Of a stretch of DNA of 64,000 bases, positions 26,311-36,500 are shown in pieces. Location: positions 82,757-146,756 of the forward strand of contig JAUIHI010000015.1 of NCBI GenBank assembly GCA_030432295.1, given 5' to 3'. The translations under genes were made by a program, and so were the position numbers. Source of the stretch: Anaerolineae bacterium. Lineage in GTDB: Bacteria > Chloroflexota > Anaerolineae > Caldilineales > Caldilineaceae. The stretch's first letter is position 1, and each line of letters begins with the position of its first letter. A model generated the notes under the pieces. That model had not been told where the DNA came from, made no database searches, and worked only from the letters and a program-made list of their open reading frames with translations.

Positions 26311-27342
26311 ATGAACACTTTTCCTGTAACAAATGGCATGAGCGCTAAGCTTGTGCACCCCTATTTACCCAAGCGCAGCCTGCGCAATGGGACGATTCAG
26401 ACCCTGCTTTCCCGGCTACCATCCGCCGACGATCAGCTTGTCAACCAGGGCGAGCAGCCGCTGATCATCGACGCGGGGCCAGACGAAACCGGTATGGACG
26501 CGGCCGGGTCCGTGCGTCTGCTGGGCTACTACACCCCCCACAAAGCCAGCGGTCCCCGCCGGGGACTGGTGATGACGATCCACGGCTGGGAAGGGTGCAG
26601 CCATTCCAGCTACAATCTGGTGGTGGGCAGCAGTCTGGTGGCCGCGGGCTACGATGTGCTGCGGCTGAACCTGCGGGATCACGGCCCCAGCCACAGCCTG
26701 AACCGGGGCATCTTTTATGTGACTCTGCTGGGGGAAGTGCTGGCCGCTACCCGGCAGGTGGCAGCCCTGGCCGGGGACGATCCCTTCTACATCTTTGGCG
26801 CGTCTCTGGGTGGCAACTTTGCCCTGCGTTTGGCCCTGGCCCAGGCAACCGCACCGATTCCCGGATTGTCCGGTGTCGTTGCCATCAATCCAGTATTGAA
26901 TGCCAGCCGAGCCAGCGATCTGTTGGACAGCCACGCCTGGACACGCCTCTATTTTCGCCGTCGCTGGCTGGCGTCGCTGGCGGCCAAGCAGCGCCTCTTC
27001 CCCGGCAGCTACGACTTTGCCCCGGTGCAGAAGCTCACATCCATCCGTGCCATGACCGAGTGGATGCTGCAACACTACAGTGCCTACACCGATGTGGAAA
27101 AGTACTTCGCAGACTATGCGGTTCCCCCAGCCCGACTGAGCGAATTGACTCTCCCGGTGACAATCGTTACCGCTGCCGATGACCCGATTATCCCCGTCGA
27201 TGATTTCTATGACCTGCCCGATCACCCGCTTCTCTCGGTCCATATCCTGCCCAGCGGCGGGCACGTGGGCTATACGGACCTCTTCCCCCTGCGTCACTTC
27301 CTGGCCCCGATGACGCTGGAGATTCTGGGTGGCTTTTCCTGA
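26311..27342 (+). CDS. Alpha/beta-hydrolase, YheT-like
   Basis: A 343-residue protein. RGLVMTIHGWEGCSHSSYN (about 91-109) holds the oxyanion-hole HGWEG; RLNLRDHGPS follows; the nucleophile elbow is GASLGG (Ser about 168); the acid lies near AADDPIIP (about 293), and the His in SGGHVGY (about 314). RLNLRDHG with GASLGGN is typical of YheT-family esterases. Its substrate is unknown and it is probably cytosolic. It is followed after about 29 nt by the RfbD-like gene in the same direction. Confidence 0.85.
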   Translation: MNTFPVTNGMSAKLVHPYLPKRSLRNGTIQTLLSRLPSADDQLVNQGEQPLIIDAGPDETGMDAAGSVRLLGYYTPHKASGPRRGLVMTIHGWEGCSHSSYNLVVGSSLVAAGYDVLRLNLRDHGPSHSLNRGIFYVTLLGEVLAATRQVAALAGDDPFYIFGASLGGNFALRLALAQATAPIPGLSGVVAINPVLNASRASDLLDSHAWTRLYFRRRWLASLAAKQRLFPGSYDFAPVQKLTSIRAMTEWMLQHYSAYTDVEKYFADYAVPPARLSELTLPVTIVTAADDPIIPVDDFYDLPDHPLLSVHILPSGGHVGYTDLFPLRHFLAPMTLEILGGFS

Positions 27343-27371
27343 ATCCTTTTCGCTTGTGATAGACTGGACCT

Positions 27372-28208
27372 ATGCACCTGCTAATCACCGGCAGCCGCGG
27401 CCAACTGGGCCAGGCGCTGCACACACATCTTAACGCTGCCCACCAGGTGACCCTGTGGAGCCGCCCGGAATATGACATCGCCGACCCGGCCACTGCCGAT
27501 GCTGTGGCGAAGCTGGCGCCGAATGTGGTGATCAACGCCGCTGCCTGGACAAATGTGGACGCCGCGGAAAGTTCGCCCGACGCCGCCTTTGCCGCCAATG
27601 CATTGGGGCCGAAATATTTGGCCGAAGGCTGTGCCCGCTGTGGCGCGGCGCTGGTGCAGATCAGCTCCAACGAAGTTTTTGCCGGGGAAGCGGGCCGCTT
27701 CTACCGGGAATACGAAGAACTCGGCCCGGTCACAGTCTACGCCCGCAGCAAAGCCGCGGGGGAGCGGGCCGCGCGTCAGGTGCTGGACCGATTGTATATT
27801 GTGCGGGTGGCCTGGCTCTACGGACCCGGCGGCAACAACTTTCCGTCCAAAATTGTGGCCGCGGCGGACAAGCACGGCAGTTTGCGGGTGGTGGCGGACG
27901 AATTCGGCAACCCCACCAATGCCCCGGATGTAGCTGCGGCCCTGGAACAGTTGATCGCCAGCGGACGTTACGGCGTGTATCATCTGGTCAACGAAGGCTG
28001 CGCCAGCCGCTACGAATGGGCCGTGGAACTCATGCGCCTGAGTGGGCGGGGCCACATTCCGCTAACACCGATTCCTGCCAGCGAATGGCCCCGACCGGCT
28101 ATGCCCCCGGCCCACGCCGTGCTGGTCAACCAGGCCGCCGCAGCCCTGGGCATTCGTCTGCGGCCCTGGCAAGAGGCGTTGGCCGAGTATATTCGGAATA
28201 CAAAGTGA
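27372..28208 (+). CDS. dTDP-4-dehydrorhamnose reductase-like (RfbD family)
   Basis: A 278-residue extended SDR. It starts MHLLITGSRGQLGQAL with the TGxxGxxG nucleotide motif, then NAAAWTNVDAAES (about 57-69), SSNEVFAG, and a catalytic Tyr-Lys in YARSKAAGE (about 124-132). RfbD reduces dTDP-4-keto-6-deoxy-L-mannose to dTDP-L-rhamnose; the other rml genes are absent here, so a related nucleotide-sugar or 4-ketoreductase role is possible. No clear Shine-Dalgarno precedes the ATG. The glycosyltransferase downstream supports a surface-polysaccharide context. Confidence 0.82.
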   Translation: MHLLITGSRGQLGQALHTHLNAAHQVTLWSRPEYDIADPATADAVAKLAPNVVINAAAWTNVDAAESSPDAAFAANALGPKYLAEGCARCGAALVQISSNEVFAGEAGRFYREYEELGPVTVYARSKAAGERAARQVLDRLYIVRVAWLYGPGGNNFPSKIVAAADKHGSLRVVADEFGNPTNAPDVAAALEQLIASGRYGVYHLVNEGCASRYEWAVELMRLSGRGHIPLTPIPASEWPRPAMPPAHAVLVNQAAAALGIRLRPWQEALAEYIRNTK

Positions 28209-28218
28209 TTGAATTTTA

Positions 28219-28282
28219 GGTATTAGGTATTGGGTATTTCGTCGGGAGAACAATCCCGACGAAATACCCAATACCTAATACC
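28219..28282. repeat. 29-bp perfect hairpin of AGGTATT words
   Basis: The left arm 28219-28247 (GGTATT AGGTATT GGGTATT then TCGTCGGGA) is exactly complementary to 28254-28282 across a 6-nt loop. It separates the RfbD-like and glycosyltransferase genes, starting 11 nt after a stop codon and ending 20 nt before a start. Confidence 0.88.
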
Positions 28283-28301
28283 CTATACCCGAAAGATTGA
28301 T

Positions 28302-29483
28302 ATGGCAGACCACAAATCGAACGGCAAACCGCCCCGCAAGCCGGGCAAACCTATGGAAATTCCTTTGAACGCCAGCCGCTCCAACGCGGTGACACAGGAC
28401 GAGACCTACGGCGCGCTGCGGGATGACAACCGGGTGGTCATGCGCCACAGCATCGCGCTCAATCTCGAATCGTTTATCCCCGCGTCCGAGGCCTTCAATC
28501 CCCGGCCCGTGCGGGACTATCCGGCCCTGCGGCCAGCCACGCCCCCCTTCTTCTCGGTGGTCATCCCCAACTACAACGGACAGCGTCATCTGGCTGGACT
28601 GTTTGCCGCATTGCAGAAACAGACTTTTACAGACTTTGAGGTGATTCTGGCTGACGACGCCAGCAGCGACGGGTCCGTCGCCTTTGTGGAAGAGGCCTTT
28701 CCCACAACACGGGTCCTGACCAATCGCAACAATCTGGGCTTTGCAGTCAACGCCAACGCCGCGGTGGACGCAGCCCTGGGCCGGGTGATCGTCCTGCTCA
28801 ACAACGACACAGAACCGGACCCGGACTGGCTGGCCGAGCTTGCCAAAACCATCTGCCAGCACCCGGATGCCGCGATTGTCGCCAGCAAATTGCTGCTTTT
28901 TGACAAGCGGGATCACCTGCATACCACCGGCGATACGATGGGGCTGGACGGCATTCCCCGCAATCGGGGCGTCTGGGAAGAGGACCGGGGCCAGTACGAC
29001 GGCCAGACCGAAATCTTCGGCGGCTGTGGTGGCGCAATGGCGATCCGCAAGGATGTCTGGCAGGCCCTGGGCGGCTTTGATGAGGATTTCTGGATGTATC
29101 TGGAGGATGTGGACTTTGCCTTCCGCGTTCAACTGGCCGGCTGGAAAGCGGTCTACGCGCCGGCGGCTCGCGTCTATCACAAACTGAGCAGCAGCGGCGG
29201 CGACGACCTGAGCAGCTTTTACGTGGGGCGCAACACTCTCTGGATGCTGGCCAAGAATATGCCCACCAGCCTGCTCCTGCGCCACCTGCCGGAGATCGTC
29301 GCTGCCCAGGGGCAGATTGCCATCGACGCCCTGCGCAACTGGCGGGGAACCGCCGCCCGCGCCCGTCTGCGGGGACAGTTGGCGGGTTTGCTGGGATTGC
29401 CCGCTCAACTGCGCAAACGTAAGACGATCCAGCGTCAACGGATGCTGGACGACGCCGAGTTGGAACGACGTTTGACCTCTTGA
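28302..29483 (+). CDS. Family 2 glycosyltransferase
   Basis: A 393-residue GT-A fold enzyme. An N-terminal linker of about 80 residues precedes FFSVVIPNYNGQRHL; the nucleotide-binding DDASSDGS and the LLNNDTEPD metal motif follow; then FGGCGGAMAIRKDVWQALGGFDEDFWMYLEDVDFAFR, typical of rhamnosyl-type GT2 enzymes. There is no transmembrane segment. It transfers an unknown sugar, likely to a cell-surface glycan, in line with the RfbD-like neighbour. The start ATG 28302 is chosen over an in-frame upstream ATG (28230) that lies inside the hairpin. Confidence 0.88.
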   Translation: MADHKSNGKPPRKPGKPMEIPLNASRSNAVTQDETYGALRDDNRVVMRHSIALNLESFIPASEAFNPRPVRDYPALRPATPPFFSVVIPNYNGQRHLAGLFAALQKQTFTDFEVILADDASSDGSVAFVEEAFPTTRVLTNRNNLGFAVNANAAVDAALGRVIVLLNNDTEPDPDWLAELAKTICQHPDAAIVASKLLLFDKRDHLHTTGDTMGLDGIPRNRGVWEEDRGQYDGQTEIFGGCGGAMAIRKDVWQALGGFDEDFWMYLEDVDFAFRVQLAGWKAVYAPAARVYHKLSSSGGDDLSSFYVGRNTLWMLAKNMPTSLLLRHLPEIVAAQGQIAIDALRNWRGTAARARLRGQLAGLLGLPAQLRKRKTIQRQRMLDDAELERRLTS

Positions 29484-29508
29484 CGCACCACGCACCACGG
29501 AGCCAGCC

Positions 29509-32133
29509 ATGCAAGCCCCACCCGAACGCCTCGGCGCATTTTATCTCGGCGCAGAAATCGATCCCGCCACCGGTGAGCAGACAGAGACGCCCATCAACTA
29601 CGACGCCCGGGACCTGACCACCCACGCGGTCTGTGTGGGGATGACGGGCAGCGGCAAGACGGGTCTCTGCATCGGTCTGTTGGAAGAGGCAGCCATCGAC
29701 AAAGTCCCCGCGCTGATCATCGACCCCAAAGGCGATCTGACCAATCTGCTCCTCCAATTCCCCGACCTGTTGCCCAGCGACTTCCGCCCGTGGATCAACG
29801 CGGACGACGCCCGGCGCAAGGGGCAGACTGTCGATGAATACGCCGAGGCCACCGCGGGGATGTGGCGCAAGGGGCTGGCCGACTGGGGCCAGGGCAGCGA
29901 ACGCATTCAGATGCTCAAGGATGCGGTGGACTATACCGTCTACACCCCCGGCTCGGACGCGGGGATTCCGGTCAGCATTCTGGGCAGCCTGGCCGCCCCC
30001 AAACTGAGCTTTGACACCCACGCCGAAACCATCCGTGACCGCATCTCTGGCACGACCTCCGCGCTGCTGGGACTGGTGGGCGTCAACGCCGATCCGATTC
30101 TGAGCCGGGAAGCGATTCTGCTCTCCAATATTTTTGAATTCTACTGGAAGCAGGGCGAAGACCTGGACCTGGCCAAGCTGATTCTGGCGATTCAGTCGCC
30201 GCCTGTGCGCCAGGTGGGCGTCTTTGATGTGGACACTTTCTTCCCCCAGAAGGATAGATTCAGTCTGGCAATGGCCTTCAACAATCTGATGGCCGCGCCC
30301 AGTTTTCAGTCCTGGCTGGAAGGTGACCCCCTGGACATCGACCGCCTCTTTTTCACCGCGGAGGGCAAGCCCCGCCACAGTATCTTTTACATCGCCCATC
30401 TCAGCGACAGCGAGCGGATGTTCTTTGTCACTCTGCTGTTGGAAGCGCTGGTCACGTGGATGCGGGGGCAGACGGGCACGACCAGTCTGCGCGCACTGCT
30501 CTACTTCGACGAAATTTTTGGCTTCTTCCCGCCGGTGCAGGAACCGCCCTCCAAAAAGCCCCTGCTCACTCTTTTGAAGCAGGCCAGAGCTTTCGGGCTG
30601 GGGTCTGTGCTAGTGACCCAAAACCCGGTAGACATCGACTACAAAGGGCTGACCAACGCGGGGACCTGGTTTATCGGCAAACTCCAGGCCGAGCGGGACA
30701 AAGACCGGGTCTTGCAGGGGCTGAAGGGTGCGATTGCCGAGGCGGGCCGCTCCGCCGACGCGGTGGACTACGACGCGCTCATCACCGCCCTGAGCAGCCG
30801 GGTCTTTCTGATGAACAATGTCCACGAGGACGCACCGGTCGTCTTCAACACCCGCTGGGTAATGAGCTATCTGCGCGGGCCGCTGACCCGTCCACAAGTA
30901 CGGGATTTGATGGCTCCGAAGAAGGCTGCGTTGGCTGCCCAGGCCGCCAGCCACGTGGAAGCAGCCCCTACGCCTCAAGTGCGTCAGACTGTCCAGGAGT
31001 CCGAACCTGCGGTGGCTGCCTCTGCCCCCGCCCCAGCCAAGCCCGCCGAACCCGACGCGCCCAAAGGCTTTTCGGCCATCCAGGCCACCCTGGACCCGTC
31101 TGTGGCCCAGGCCTATCTGCCAGTGGATATGAGCCGCTCCCGCGCGGTCAAAGTCGTGGCCGACGACGCGGGACGGGCCATCGACGTGAAAGCCGTGCAG
31201 ATGATCTACGAGCCGGCTGTGCTGGGCGCGGCCACTGTGCGCTTTCTGGATCGGGCCAAGCGCATCGACGAAAAGCGGGATTTGGTCCTGCTCTCGCCTG
31301 TCACCAGCAATGCGTTGACTAATATCGAATGGGAACGGGCCGATTCTCTGCCCCTGGCCCTCTCAGCCCTGGAACGGGGACCGGCCCACGCCGAAGCAAG
31401 CGAAGGTCCTTTCTTCGCCCCTGTGCCGGAAGAGGTCAACACCGAACGGGAGTTACGTTCGATTGCCAATGAGCTTTCCGATTGGCTCTACTACAACAAG
31501 CGGCTGAAAATTACCACCCACGCCACCCTGGACATCCACCAGGAACCGGGGGAGAGCGACCGCTCCTTTCGCATCCGCCTGCAGGACGCGGCCCGGGAGA
31601 AACGGGACGAGGAAGTGGACAAACTGCGCAGCAAATACCGCACCCAACTGGACCGGCTGGGGGATCGGCTGGACAAATACAAAAAGGACCTGGCCCAGGA
31701 CGAGGCTGCCTACGGCGCGCGCAAACAGCAGGAATGGGTGAGCCTGGGCGAGACTGCCCTGAACTTCTTCTTGGGCCGACGCAGCAGCCGGGTTCTCAGC
31801 ACTGCGGCCAGCAAACGGAGTATGACCTCCAAAGCCAAAAGCGAAATCGAGCGCACTCAGGAGGAGATCGAGGACCTGCAAAAGGAGATGGAGTCGGTGG
31901 AGAAGGAGTTGGAGACCGCCGCCGACGAGATCACCCGCAAGTGGGCCGAACTGCTGGACGATCTGACCACCGAAGAGGTGAAACCCCGGCGTGCGGATGT
32001 GGATGTGGAATTCGTGGCCGTGGGCTGGATGCCCTCCTGGCTGGTGACCTATCACGATGGCATTGCCACCCGCCGCGCGGCTGTGCCCGCCTATCCGTTG
32101 CCTGTGCAAGAGACAAAACGTGCCGAAACTTAA
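29509..32133 (+). CDS. HerA/FtsK-superfamily ATPase with C-terminal coiled coil
   Basis: An 874-residue protein. Walker A GMTGSGKT at 44-51, LIIDPKGDL soon after, Walker B RALLYFDEIFG about 325 and a sensor SVLVTQNPVDIDYKGL about 365 are arranged as in HerA-like/VirB4-type ATP-binding proteins. A Pro/Ala-rich linker (about 480-520) precedes a C-terminal region with long coiled coils (about 690-840: KYRTQLDRLGDRLDKYKKDL, then SEIERTQEEIEDLQKEM). There are no transmembrane helices. A DNA- or protein-translocating motor is plausible; the partner (such as a NurA nuclease) is not nearby. GGAG lies 9 nt before the ATG. It overlaps the next gene by 14 nt. Confidence 0.82.
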   Translation: MQAPPERLGAFYLGAEIDPATGEQTETPINYDARDLTTHAVCVGMTGSGKTGLCIGLLEEAAIDKVPALIIDPKGDLTNLLLQFPDLLPSDFRPWINADDARRKGQTVDEYAEATAGMWRKGLADWGQGSERIQMLKDAVDYTVYTPGSDAGIPVSILGSLAAPKLSFDTHAETIRDRISGTTSALLGLVGVNADPILSREAILLSNIFEFYWKQGEDLDLAKLILAIQSPPVRQVGVFDVDTFFPQKDRFSLAMAFNNLMAAPSFQSWLEGDPLDIDRLFFTAEGKPRHSIFYIAHLSDSERMFFVTLLLEALVTWMRGQTGTTSLRALLYFDEIFGFFPPVQEPPSKKPLLTLLKQARAFGLGSVLVTQNPVDIDYKGLTNAGTWFIGKLQAERDKDRVLQGLKGAIAEAGRSADAVDYDALITALSSRVFLMNNVHEDAPVVFNTRWVMSYLRGPLTRPQVRDLMAPKKAALAAQAASHVEAAPTPQVRQTVQESEPAVAASAPAPAKPAEPDAPKGFSAIQATLDPSVAQAYLPVDMSRSRAVKVVADDAGRAIDVKAVQMIYEPAVLGAATVRFLDRAKRIDEKRDLVLLSPVTSNALTNIEWERADSLPLALSALERGPAHAEASEGPFFAPVPEEVNTERELRSIANELSDWLYYNKRLKITTHATLDIHQEPGESDRSFRIRLQDAAREKRDEEVDKLRSKYRTQLDRLGDRLDKYKKDLAQDEAAYGARKQQEWVSLGETALNFFLGRRSSRVLSTAASKRSMTSKAKSEIERTQEEIEDLQKEMESVEKELETAADEITRKWAELLDDLTTEEVKPRRADVDVEFVAVGWMPSWLVTYHDGIATRRAAVPAYPLPVQETKRAET

Positions 32134-33346
32134 ATTGATTGGTTGGACAAGCAGGAGTTCGACTTTTGCCAAAAGGCGAACTCCTGCCGTGTGGGTTCTG
32201 GCTCTATTGTCGGTGCTATTGCTGGCCGCCTGTCTTCCGCCGCCACTTTCGTCGGGTCCGGTTCTCCCGGCGGTGGAGGCTGTGCCCACATTTGTGCCTG
32301 CACTCGGGTCCTCGGCCCCGTCCACTGTCTATCCCACCGTAACGCCTTTTTTCACTGACACGCCACACCCCACTCCGGTTCCACCCACTGCAACCCAGCC
32401 CCCCACTGCCGTCGCCAACCTCGGCCCACAGCCCATTCTGGAAATTCCACTGGACGGACCCGCCCAAAGCAGTTGGGCCGAGTTTTCCGGGATGGCCTGG
32501 TATGGGGACTTTCTGGTGTTGCTGCCCCAATACCCCGACCGTTTCGGTTCCGGGGATGGAGCTTTTTTGGTGCTGGATCGGGCGGAGATTGAGGCGTTTG
32601 TGGATGGCACGCTGGCCGGCCCGCTAACGCCCCGGCTGTTGCCTGTGGACGCACCGGGGCTGCGTGCCCAATTCCCCGGCTATCAGGGGTTGGAGTCGAT
32701 TGTCTTTGATGGGGAAAATGTCTATTTGACGGTGGAGACCAAACCAACTTTCGCAATGATGGGATGGATTTTGGCCGGGCGGGTGGAGCCGGATTTGAGC
32801 GCGCTGCACATCGACCTGGCATCGGCCCGGGAGATTCCGCCCCAGGCCGACATCAACAATCTGACCGATGAGACGATTGTCCTCTGGGGCAGCGGGGAGG
32901 ACGCGACTCTCCTGACGATTTATGAGGCCAACGGACGGCTGATCAACAGCAGACCTGTGGCCCACCGTTTTGCCGCCGACCTGACACCTCTGGCTCCGCT
33001 GCCGCTTGCGCCGGTAGAATATCGCATCACCGACGCCAACCCCGCGGATGCGGATGGCCGTTTCTGGGCCATCAACTATTTCTATCCCGGCGATGTCAAG
33101 CTGAAGGCCGACAGCGATCCCCTGCTGCGCCTGATTGTGAATAATTTGCCCCAGATAGAGCGACTGGTGGAGTTTCAGATTACAGACGACGGCGTGCGTT
33201 TTGCCAACACCCCGCCCATCTATCTGCAACTGCTGGAAGCCGACGCCCGCAACTGGGAAGGAATCGTCCGCCTGGGCGACCGGGGCTTTCTGCTGGTGAC
33301 GGACACCCATCCCCGCACAATTCTGGCCTTTGTGGCAAAACCCTAA
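32120..33346 (+). CDS. Hypothetical lipoprotein with Thr/Pro-rich stalk
   Basis: A 408-residue protein if it starts at GTG 32120, overlapping the upstream gene; TTG 32135 is an alternative and ATG 32057 would overlap by 77 nt. The lipobox LLSVLLLAAC is clear, followed by a Thr/Pro-rich stretch (FFTDTPHPTPVPPTATQPPT) and a folded domain of beta-rich repeats (MAWYGDFLVLLPQY, LESIVFDGENVYLTVET, GDRGFLLVTD) that may be propeller-like. The basic N-region needed before the signal peptide (TSRSSTFAKRRTP) is encoded by a hairpin element (32153-32185), so this gene's export signal was partly made from a repeat. Function unknown. Confidence 0.75.
   Translation: MPKLKLIGWTSRSSTFAKRRTPAVWVLALLSVLLLAACLPPPLSSGPVLPAVEAVPTFVPALGSSAPSTVYPTVTPFFTDTPHPTPVPPTATQPPTAVANLGPQPILEIPLDGPAQSSWAEFSGMAWYGDFLVLLPQYPDRFGSGDGAFLVLDRAEIEAFVDGTLAGPLTPRLLPVDAPGLRAQFPGYQGLESIVFDGENVYLTVETKPTFAMMGWILAGRVEPDLSALHIDLASAREIPPQADINNLTDETIVLWGSGEDATLLTIYEANGRLINSRPVAHRFAADLTPLAPLPLAPVEYRITDANPADADGRFWAINYFYPGDVKLKADSDPLLRLIVNNLPQIERLVEFQITDDGVRFANTPPIYLQLLEADARNWEGIVRLGDRGFLLVTDTHPRTILAFVAKP
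32153..32185. repeat. Hairpin element, family A copy 4, in a lipoprotein signal region
   Basis: AGGAGTTCGACTTTT (32153-32167), loop GCC, AAAAGGCGAACTCCT (32171-32185): 15-3-15 with one mismatch, extended by a flanking GC/GC pair. It is translated in frame as the positively charged N-region of the lipoprotein. Confidence 0.8.
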
Positions 33347-33373
33347 CCTGGCGTGGCCAGAACCAATGAAGAG

Positions 33374-33448
33374 TTTGTATACACGGATGAAAAAGAACAC
33401 GGATAGAATACAAAGCTATCCGTGTTCTTTTTCATCCGTGTATACAAA
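33374..33448. repeat. 33-bp perfect hairpin, TTGTATACACGGA family copy 1
   Basis: The arm 33374-33406 (TTTGTATACACGGATG, then AAAAAGAACACGGATAG) is exactly complementary to 33416-33448 around a 9-nt loop. It lies between the convergent lipoprotein and BTAD-regulator genes. Compared with the copy at 48728-48795, differences in one arm are matched in the other. Confidence 0.88.
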
Positions 33449-33510
33449 AATCCCGCTCTCTTGCACACAACCAAAATTTCACCGGTACAGTCAACCCAGT
33501 CCGGCCAGCC

Positions 33511-36500
33511 TCAATCCAGCCTGTCCAGGTAGAGCTTTCGCTCTTCCGCGCTCAGGGATCGGTTAGCAATCTGGCGGGAACGTTCGACCCAAGAGCCGTG
33601 GGGCACTTTCCAGCGGTGGGCCTTGCCATCAAACGAAGCCAGATAGAGCCATTCCCCGTCCGGGCTGAGCGCCATCGATTCGGTTTCGATGTGGGTGCGC
33701 AAGGGGGGAGCCAGAGGCGTCCGACTTTCCAGGTCCCACCAGATCACACTGCCGTTTCCCCCCAGCGTGACCAATACCCTTTCTCCCTCCACCGGGCTGA
33801 ACTCGGCCTGCCAGACCTGCCCTTCGTGGCCCGTTAGCGGCGAGGCGCTTTCCTCTCCTGTCTGTGGATCCCAGAAACGCACTGTCCCATCGCTGCTGGT
33901 CGAAATCAGCGTGCGTCCATCCGCGCTGTAGAGCAGATCGGTCACCCAATTGGTGTGGGCTTCGATGGCAGGGGCAACCGGTGCAAAGCCGTCCAACGAC
34001 CAAAAGCCAATCGAGCGATCTTTGCTGCCGCTCGTCAACACCTGGCCATCGGGTGAAAAGGTGAGCGTGAGAACCCAGGAGGAGAGTCCTGAGTGCAAGC
34101 GTTTGGGAGGGTGAATCAGTTCGCCAGTCGTCGCGTCCCACAGGCTGACATAGCCGTCCAGATCGCCCTGGGCCAGCAGGCGGCTGTCCGGCGTGAAGGC
34201 CAGGGCAATGGACGGCTCGTTGTGGGGGTTGCCTTCCACTGCCCGACGCTGCCAGGTGGCCGTCTCCCAAAGCAGCAATTCCCCCCGGTTGTCCACCGCG
34301 GCAAACATGCGCCCATCTGGGCTGAAGAGTCCCGCCATCACTTGCCGCCCGGCCACAGTGGCGAGCGTCCCCGTCTGCTCCTGGGTAGCTGTGTCCCATA
34401 GCCCGACTGTGCCGTCGAAGGAAGCGGTTGCCAGTATCTTCCCATTTGGGCTGACGGCCACCGTCCGCACCCGGTGCGTATGCCCTTCCATGCGCTGAAC
34501 AATCGTCAAATCCCACAGATAGATTTTGCCGTCGCTGTCCCCACTGAACAGCGTTTTGCCATCTGCCGAGAAGACCGCACAGCGCACCCAATTGCTGTGG
34601 TGAAATGCGGGAATGGGCAGCCGTTCCCCGCTCTGGATATCCCAGAGCAGAAGCAGATTGTCGGTGCCGCCGGTAGCCAGCCAGCGCCCGTCCGGGCTGA
34701 AGGTGGCGAAGAGTGCCCGGCCCGTGTGCGCGGTCAAGACGGGGACAATCTCTTCGCCCGTGGCTGTCTCCCACACCCGCACGCTTCCGTCGAAACTGGC
34801 CGTAGCCAGCATAGAACCGTCACGGCTGAGGGCCAGCCCGTGTATCTGCTCCCGATGGCCCAGCAGGGGGGGCGCAAGCAGTGCGCCGGTCTCCCGCTGG
34901 ATCAGACGCACGCCAGGCAATTTCCCTTCTCCCTGGGCCACGGCCAGCAGGTCCGCATTGGGGCCAACCTGCAAACTGGTCTGGCTGGGGACAGGCGGTG
35001 CTGGCAAGCTTTTGCGGCCCGTGCGGGCTTCCCACAGGCAGAGTCCGCCCTCTGTGTCAATGGCGAGCAGATAGCGGCCATCCACAGAAAAGCGGAGCCG
35101 GAAAATATCCACGTTCTGGCCTGAATCGAAAAGCCTGGCGCGAAGCGAAGCAGTCTCCCACAGCGCAATCTGTCTGTTATGTACAGTGGCAATCCACGCG
35201 CCGGTCGGGTCCAAGGCCACATCGTCCACATAGTCCACACCGTCGCTCTCTGGCGGCAGCAGGCGTTTGTGTGTAAATGAGTCCAACTGCCAGATCAGAA
35301 TATTGTTGCGTTCATCGGAGGAGATGAGGGATTTCCCGTCCTGTCCCAGGCTCAGGTAGAAGACGGATGAGATGTGGCCGTGCAGAATTTTCTGCAAAAA
35401 GGGGTTGATCTCCAGAGAAGTCAACAGGTCGGTGCGGTCCTGTGCACGCTCGCTGCGTGCCAGGGCTTCGATTCCCAGAAGCAGGCCCAGCTCATAGCTG
35501 CGTTTCATCTGCTGGTCCGCCTGGGCACCCAACTGGCGGGCCAGAGCGCGTTGCTCCATACGGCGGGACTCGGCCAGGGCCGCTTCCAGTTGCTGGCGGC
35601 GCTGGCGCTCTTGGGACTCCTGGGCTTCCCGTGCCTGAATGCTGGTGCGGATAAAGTCGAGGAGTGCGCTTTCCAGATCGTCTCCCCGCTCCCAAAACCA
35701 GCGCTCTGCCTCGGCCAGCACCGGCCCGCGCAAAAGCAAATCCCCGTCCCTTGCGCCCCGCAGCCAGGTTTCCAGCCCTGTGCGTGTCCTGTTTTGCCAC
35801 AGGTGAAAGATGCGGTCCTCGTCCAGCCACGTGCGCAACTGGCTCCATTCCTGGATCAGCGCTTCGTGGATCACTTCCACAGTCTCTTGTCCACCCGCGT
35901 CCTGGTTTGTGACGACCAGCCGGGCATCGGCCAGGTGGTGGACAAGCGGCCATTGCTCCTCGCCGATTTCTGATCGGGAGGCCAGCCGCCGGGTATCCTC
36001 TATATTTTCGCCTGGGTGGACCAGTTGCAGGAAGATGCGGCGTACCCGCAGTTGATCTGCCGGTTCCAGCCGGGCATAGATGCTGTCGGCATAGTGGGTG
36101 ATCGCGCCGCGCACCTGCTCAATTTCGTTGTAGGCGGCATTGGTAATCCACTGTTCCCTGCGCGTCTCCCAGAGCAGGGCCAGGGCAAATTGGAGCAGGG
36201 GCAACTGGCCGGGTGAATCGTCCAGGTCGGCCAGAATGCGCTCGATCAAGCCCGGTTCATAGACAATGCCGTGTTGGCGGGCTGGTTCTTCGATGGCCCG
36301 TTGCAGTTGGGCGTCGTTCATCCGGCCCAGAAAATGTACGTTCGGCGGGGGAAGGGTAGAGAACGAATGGTAGGTCAGGACCTGTCCCATGAAATCGGCG
36401 CGCAGAACGAGCAACACAGAAATATCTCCCGCCGCTTCTGCCAGGGTATCGAAGAAGCCTGTGAGAAAAAAGCGGCGCACGCGCTCGTCGGTGCAGAGGG

